From Tolypothrix sp. NIES-4075 (GTDB lineage: Bacteria > Cyanobacteriota > Cyanobacteriia > Cyanobacteriales > Nostocaceae), in assembly GCF_002218085.1 (NCBI RefSeq), contig NZ_BDUC01000003.1, forward strand, positions 593,666-657,665: DNA of 64,000 nt, written 5' to 3'. Under the pieces are notes generated by a model. The model was given only the letters and a program-made list of their open reading frames with translations. It did no database searches and was not told the DNA's origin. Every line of letters starts with the position of its first letter. The stretch's first letter is position 1. Positions 62,309 through 64,000 of the stretch are shown one piece after another. Both the position numbers and the translations under genes were made by a program.

Positions 62309-63166
62309 ATGCAAAACCGCACTTTAAGAGCAACTAACATCGGACAACCATTAAATACTCAAATTAACAACCTCAGCAAGCCTTTTCTCGAAATTAAGGA
62401 CGTTTCTAAAGTTTATCCAACAAAGAAAGGACCCTTCACCGTACTCGATGGTGTTAACCTAAATGTCGGACAGGGTGAGTTTATTTGCGTTATCGGTCAC
62501 TCTGGCTGTGGCAAATCGACGCTGTTAAATATGGTATCCGGTTTTAACTTTCCCACTTCCGGACAAGTGCTGCTAGAAGGACAACCGATTACCAAACCGG
62601 GTCCCGATCGCATGGTTGTCTTCCAAAATTATGCCTTGTTACCTTGGCGGACTGCCTTTGAAAATATATACTTGGCTGTTAACGCGGTTTCTCCCAACAA
62701 ACCCGAAGCCGAAAAAAGAGCGATCGTCCGCGATCATTTAGCGATGGTGGGATTAGCTGACGCGATGGACAAAAAGCCACCGCAAATGTCTGGGGGGATG
62801 AGACAGCGGGTTTCTATCGCTCGTGCTTTGGCAATTCGTCCGAAAGTGTTAATTTTAGATGAACCTTTTGGGGCGCTAGATGCTATCACCAAAGAAGAAT
62901 TACAAGAAGAATTGCTGAAAATTTGGGGCGATAATCGCTGTACAGTGTTGATGATTACCCATGATATCGATGAAGCCCTCTTTTTAGCTGACAAATTGGT
63001 GATGATGACCAACGGTCCACATGCGAAAATTGGCGAAGTCATGTCTATTCCTTTTGCCCGTCCACGCGATCGCTCTCGCATTATGGAAGATCCCCAATAT
63101 TATCAACTGCGTAACTATGCTTTAGACTTTCTCTTTAACCGCTTTGCCCATGATGATGTCGGTTAG
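62309..63166 (+). CDS. cmpD: Bicarbonate/nitrate ABC transporter ATP-binding protein, CmpD/NrtD family
   Basis: 285 residues. Walker A GHSGCGKSTLLNMVSGFNFP, Q-loop QNYALLPW, signature MSGGMRQRVSIARALA, Walker B VLILDEPFGALDAI and switch THDIDEAL. Single-domain partner of CmpC in the ATPase pair. An N-terminal tail of about 25 residues precedes LEIKDVSKVYPTKKGPFTVL. Separated from cmpC by a REPIN and a minisatellite instead of the usual short gap. A strong terminator follows. Confidence 0.93.
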   Translation: MQNRTLRATNIGQPLNTQINNLSKPFLEIKDVSKVYPTKKGPFTVLDGVNLNVGQGEFICVIGHSGCGKSTLLNMVSGFNFPTSGQVLLEGQPITKPGPDRMVVFQNYALLPWRTAFENIYLAVNAVSPNKPEAEKRAIVRDHLAMVGLADAMDKKPPQMSGGMRQRVSIARALAIRPKVLILDEPFGALDAITKEELQEELLKIWGDNRCTVLMITHDIDEALFLADKLVMMTNGPHAKIGEVMSIPFARPRDRSRIMEDPQYYQLRNYALDFLFNRFAHDDVG

Positions 63167-63203
63167 CATCTTTCCCCCAACAACGCACATTAGTACTCTT
63201 GCT

Positions 63204-63254
63204 AAAGGCAGAAGTAAAACACAATTTCTTGTTTTACTTCTGCCTTTTTTCTTT
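63204..63254 (+). terminator. Strong Rho-independent terminator of the cmp operon
   Basis: A 17-bp perfect stem: AAAGGCAGAAGTAAAAC (63204-63220) and GTTTTACTTCTGCCTTT (63231-63247), loop ACAATTTCTT, followed by a T-rich tail. Confidence 0.93.
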
Positions 63255-63255
63255 T

Positions 63256-63309
63256 GTAGTGAGGACTGAAGTCCTCATCAATCAAGGAAAGGACTGAAGT
63301 CCTTACTAC
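63256..63309. repeat. REPIN-like element (GGACTGAAGTCC variant)
   Basis: Starts GTAGTGAGGACTGAAGTCC and ends GGACTGAAGTCCTTACTAC; the hairpin core differs from the GCACTTCAGTGC copies but the architecture is the same. It begins right after the cmp terminator tail. Confidence 0.82.
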
Positions 63310-63420
63310 GAGGAAGTTTTATTATAGGTGATTCACCAGACATAATATAAGTCGTTGGTGGGAGCGTTGTTAGTTGTTAGTGGGCATTGGGCATTAGGAA
63401 AAAAGAATTATTATTTTGCT

Positions 63421-63493
63421 CCCCCTGCTTCCCCTGCTTCCCCTGCTCCCCCTGCCTCCCCTCTCCCCCTCCCCCCATCTCCCCACCTCCCCA
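63421..63493. repeat. Cytosine-rich tract upstream of sat
   Basis: Repeated CCCCCTGCTTCCCCTG-type units grading into CCCCCTCCCCCCATCTCCCC. The complementary strand has many G runs with quadruplex potential. Ends about 80 bp before the sat start. Confidence 0.75.
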
Positions 63494-63575
63494 TAATCTT
63501 TTTTCTCTACGTACCAGCATTTTGATAAGTTAGTACATGAGTTAAAAATAATTACGTTGCAAAAAAGGGGTTACG

Positions 63576-64000
63576 TTGAGTTACCATCCAGATACCATTG
63601 CTCCCCACGGTGGACAGTTGGTGAATCGCATTGCTAGTGCAGAGCAAAGAGAAGAATTTCTCTCGAAAGCTGATGTTTTGCCGCAAGTGCAGCTTGATGA
63701 GCGAGCTGTTTCTGATTTAGAAATGATCGCGATCGGCGGTTTTAGTCCTCTGACGGGTTTTATGAATCAAGAGGACTACGATCGCGTTGTCAGCGAAATG
63801 CGTCTCGCTAACGGTGTTGTGTGGTCAATTCCGATTACACTGTCGGTCAGCGAAGAAATTGCTTCTTCCCTGACCGAAGGCAACTTGATCCGCTTGGATA
63901 ACCCCAAAGGTGAGTTTATTGGGGTTTTGCAACTCACGCAAAAGTATCGCTACGACAAGAAGCGCGAAGCAATTAATGTCTACCGCACCGATGATATAAA
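63576..64000 (+). CDS. sat: Sulfate adenylyltransferase (ATP sulfurylase), 3'-truncated by window edge
   Basis: The first 141 codons are present. TTG start preceded by AAAAAAGGGG; translation begins (M)SYHPDTIAPHGGQLVNRIAS and continues LDERAVSDLEMIAIGGFSPL, TGFMNQEDYDRVV and WSIPITLSVSEEIA. These are the N-terminal PUA-like domain motifs of dissimilatory/cyanobacterial-type ATP sulfurylases. The enzyme makes adenosine 5'-phosphosulfate from ATP and sulfate, the first step of sulfate assimilation. The catalytic QxRN and HxGH motifs would lie beyond the window. Confidence 0.93.
   Translation, partial: MSYHPDTIAPHGGQLVNRIASAEQREEFLSKADVLPQVQLDERAVSDLEMIAIGGFSPLTGFMNQEDYDRVVSEMRLANGVVWSIPITLSVSEEIASSLTEGNLIRLDNPKGEFIGVLQLTQKYRYDKKREAINVYRTDDI

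Noticed and set aside
62057..62314. 85-codon minus-strand frame with VIVRVQK heptapeptides
   Set aside because: Arises from the 21-bp minisatellite and lacks a ribosome site; kept only as a testable point in the minisatellite finding.
57675..63166. Nitrate transporter NrtABCD as primary call
   Set aside because: No nirA or narB beside it, no visible NtcA site, and recalled CmpA-like stretches; kept as an alternative rather than excluded.
1..64000. Genomic island, prophage or integrated plasmid
   Set aside because: No integrase, transposase, phage structural or plasmid replication gene; gene content is mostly core cyanobacterial.

Overview
The window is cyanobacterial chromosome. The HIP1 octamer GCGATCGC recurs throughout, in genes and spacers. 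The gene content is typical of an oxygenic phototroph: phytoene desaturase and phytoene synthase side by side, the ARC6-type division protein Ftn2, a CmpABCD/NrtABCD transporter, a class II Calvin-cycle aldolase and a small single-helix membrane protein. The abundance of dispersed palindromic repeats suggests a filamentous (Nostocales-like) genome, but that placement is inference. No transposase, prophage, CRISPR array or rRNA was seen.

Layout. 1-4.2 kb: 3' part of mutL, a GH3 NagZ-type hexosaminidase and an RlpA-like protein. 5.3-7.7 kb: overlapping crtP-crtB. 7.9 kb: tRNA-Ser(GCU). 8.3-10.6 kb: an amino-acid-type binding lipoprotein and a beta-barrel-like protein. 11.6-23.1 kb: an exopolysaccharide locus with a WecG/TagA transferase, three other glycosyltransferases, a GH5 glycosidase, a Wzy/ligase-type membrane protein, a Wzc-like co-polymerase/kinase and a Wzx-like flippase. 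23.2-28.7 kb: an RND efflux pump with its adaptor, and a divergent marR regulator. 29.2 kb: a DUF4912 protein. 31.2-36.1 kb: pstSCAB preceded by a sulfate-type binding protein gene. 36.5 kb: ftn2. 39.5-46.2 kb: pdhA, a Uma2 nuclease-like gene, a mutarotase, tRNA-Lys(UUU), the aldolase, a cupredoxin, a nitrilase and marC. 46.3-53.1 kb: a pentapeptide-repeat protein, a large zinc metalloprotease, two tiny coupled genes and an SGNH hydrolase. 53.4 kb: a 46-residue membrane protein. 54.0-56.9 kb: a PlsY-like domain fused to a PPDK/rifampicin-phosphotransferase-like module. 57.7-63.2 kb: cmpABCD-like operon, closed by a strong terminator. 63.6 kb to the end: start of sat.

The most unusual features are (i) the 963-residue PlsY-phosphotransferase fusion; (ii) a REPIN-like palindrome family (GTAG...CTAC, about 11 copies) whose GTAG head supplies the TAG stop codon of three genes, with a second GTAG palindrome supplying the stop of a fourth; (iii) a copy of the second palindrome read in frame inside mutL; (iv) a ten-unit 21-bp minisatellite between cmpC and cmpD; (v) a sulfate-type binding protein gene joined to the phosphate operon; and (vi) small genes that are easy to overlook. 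Assignments come from motif reading and recall of protein families. No database search was run.
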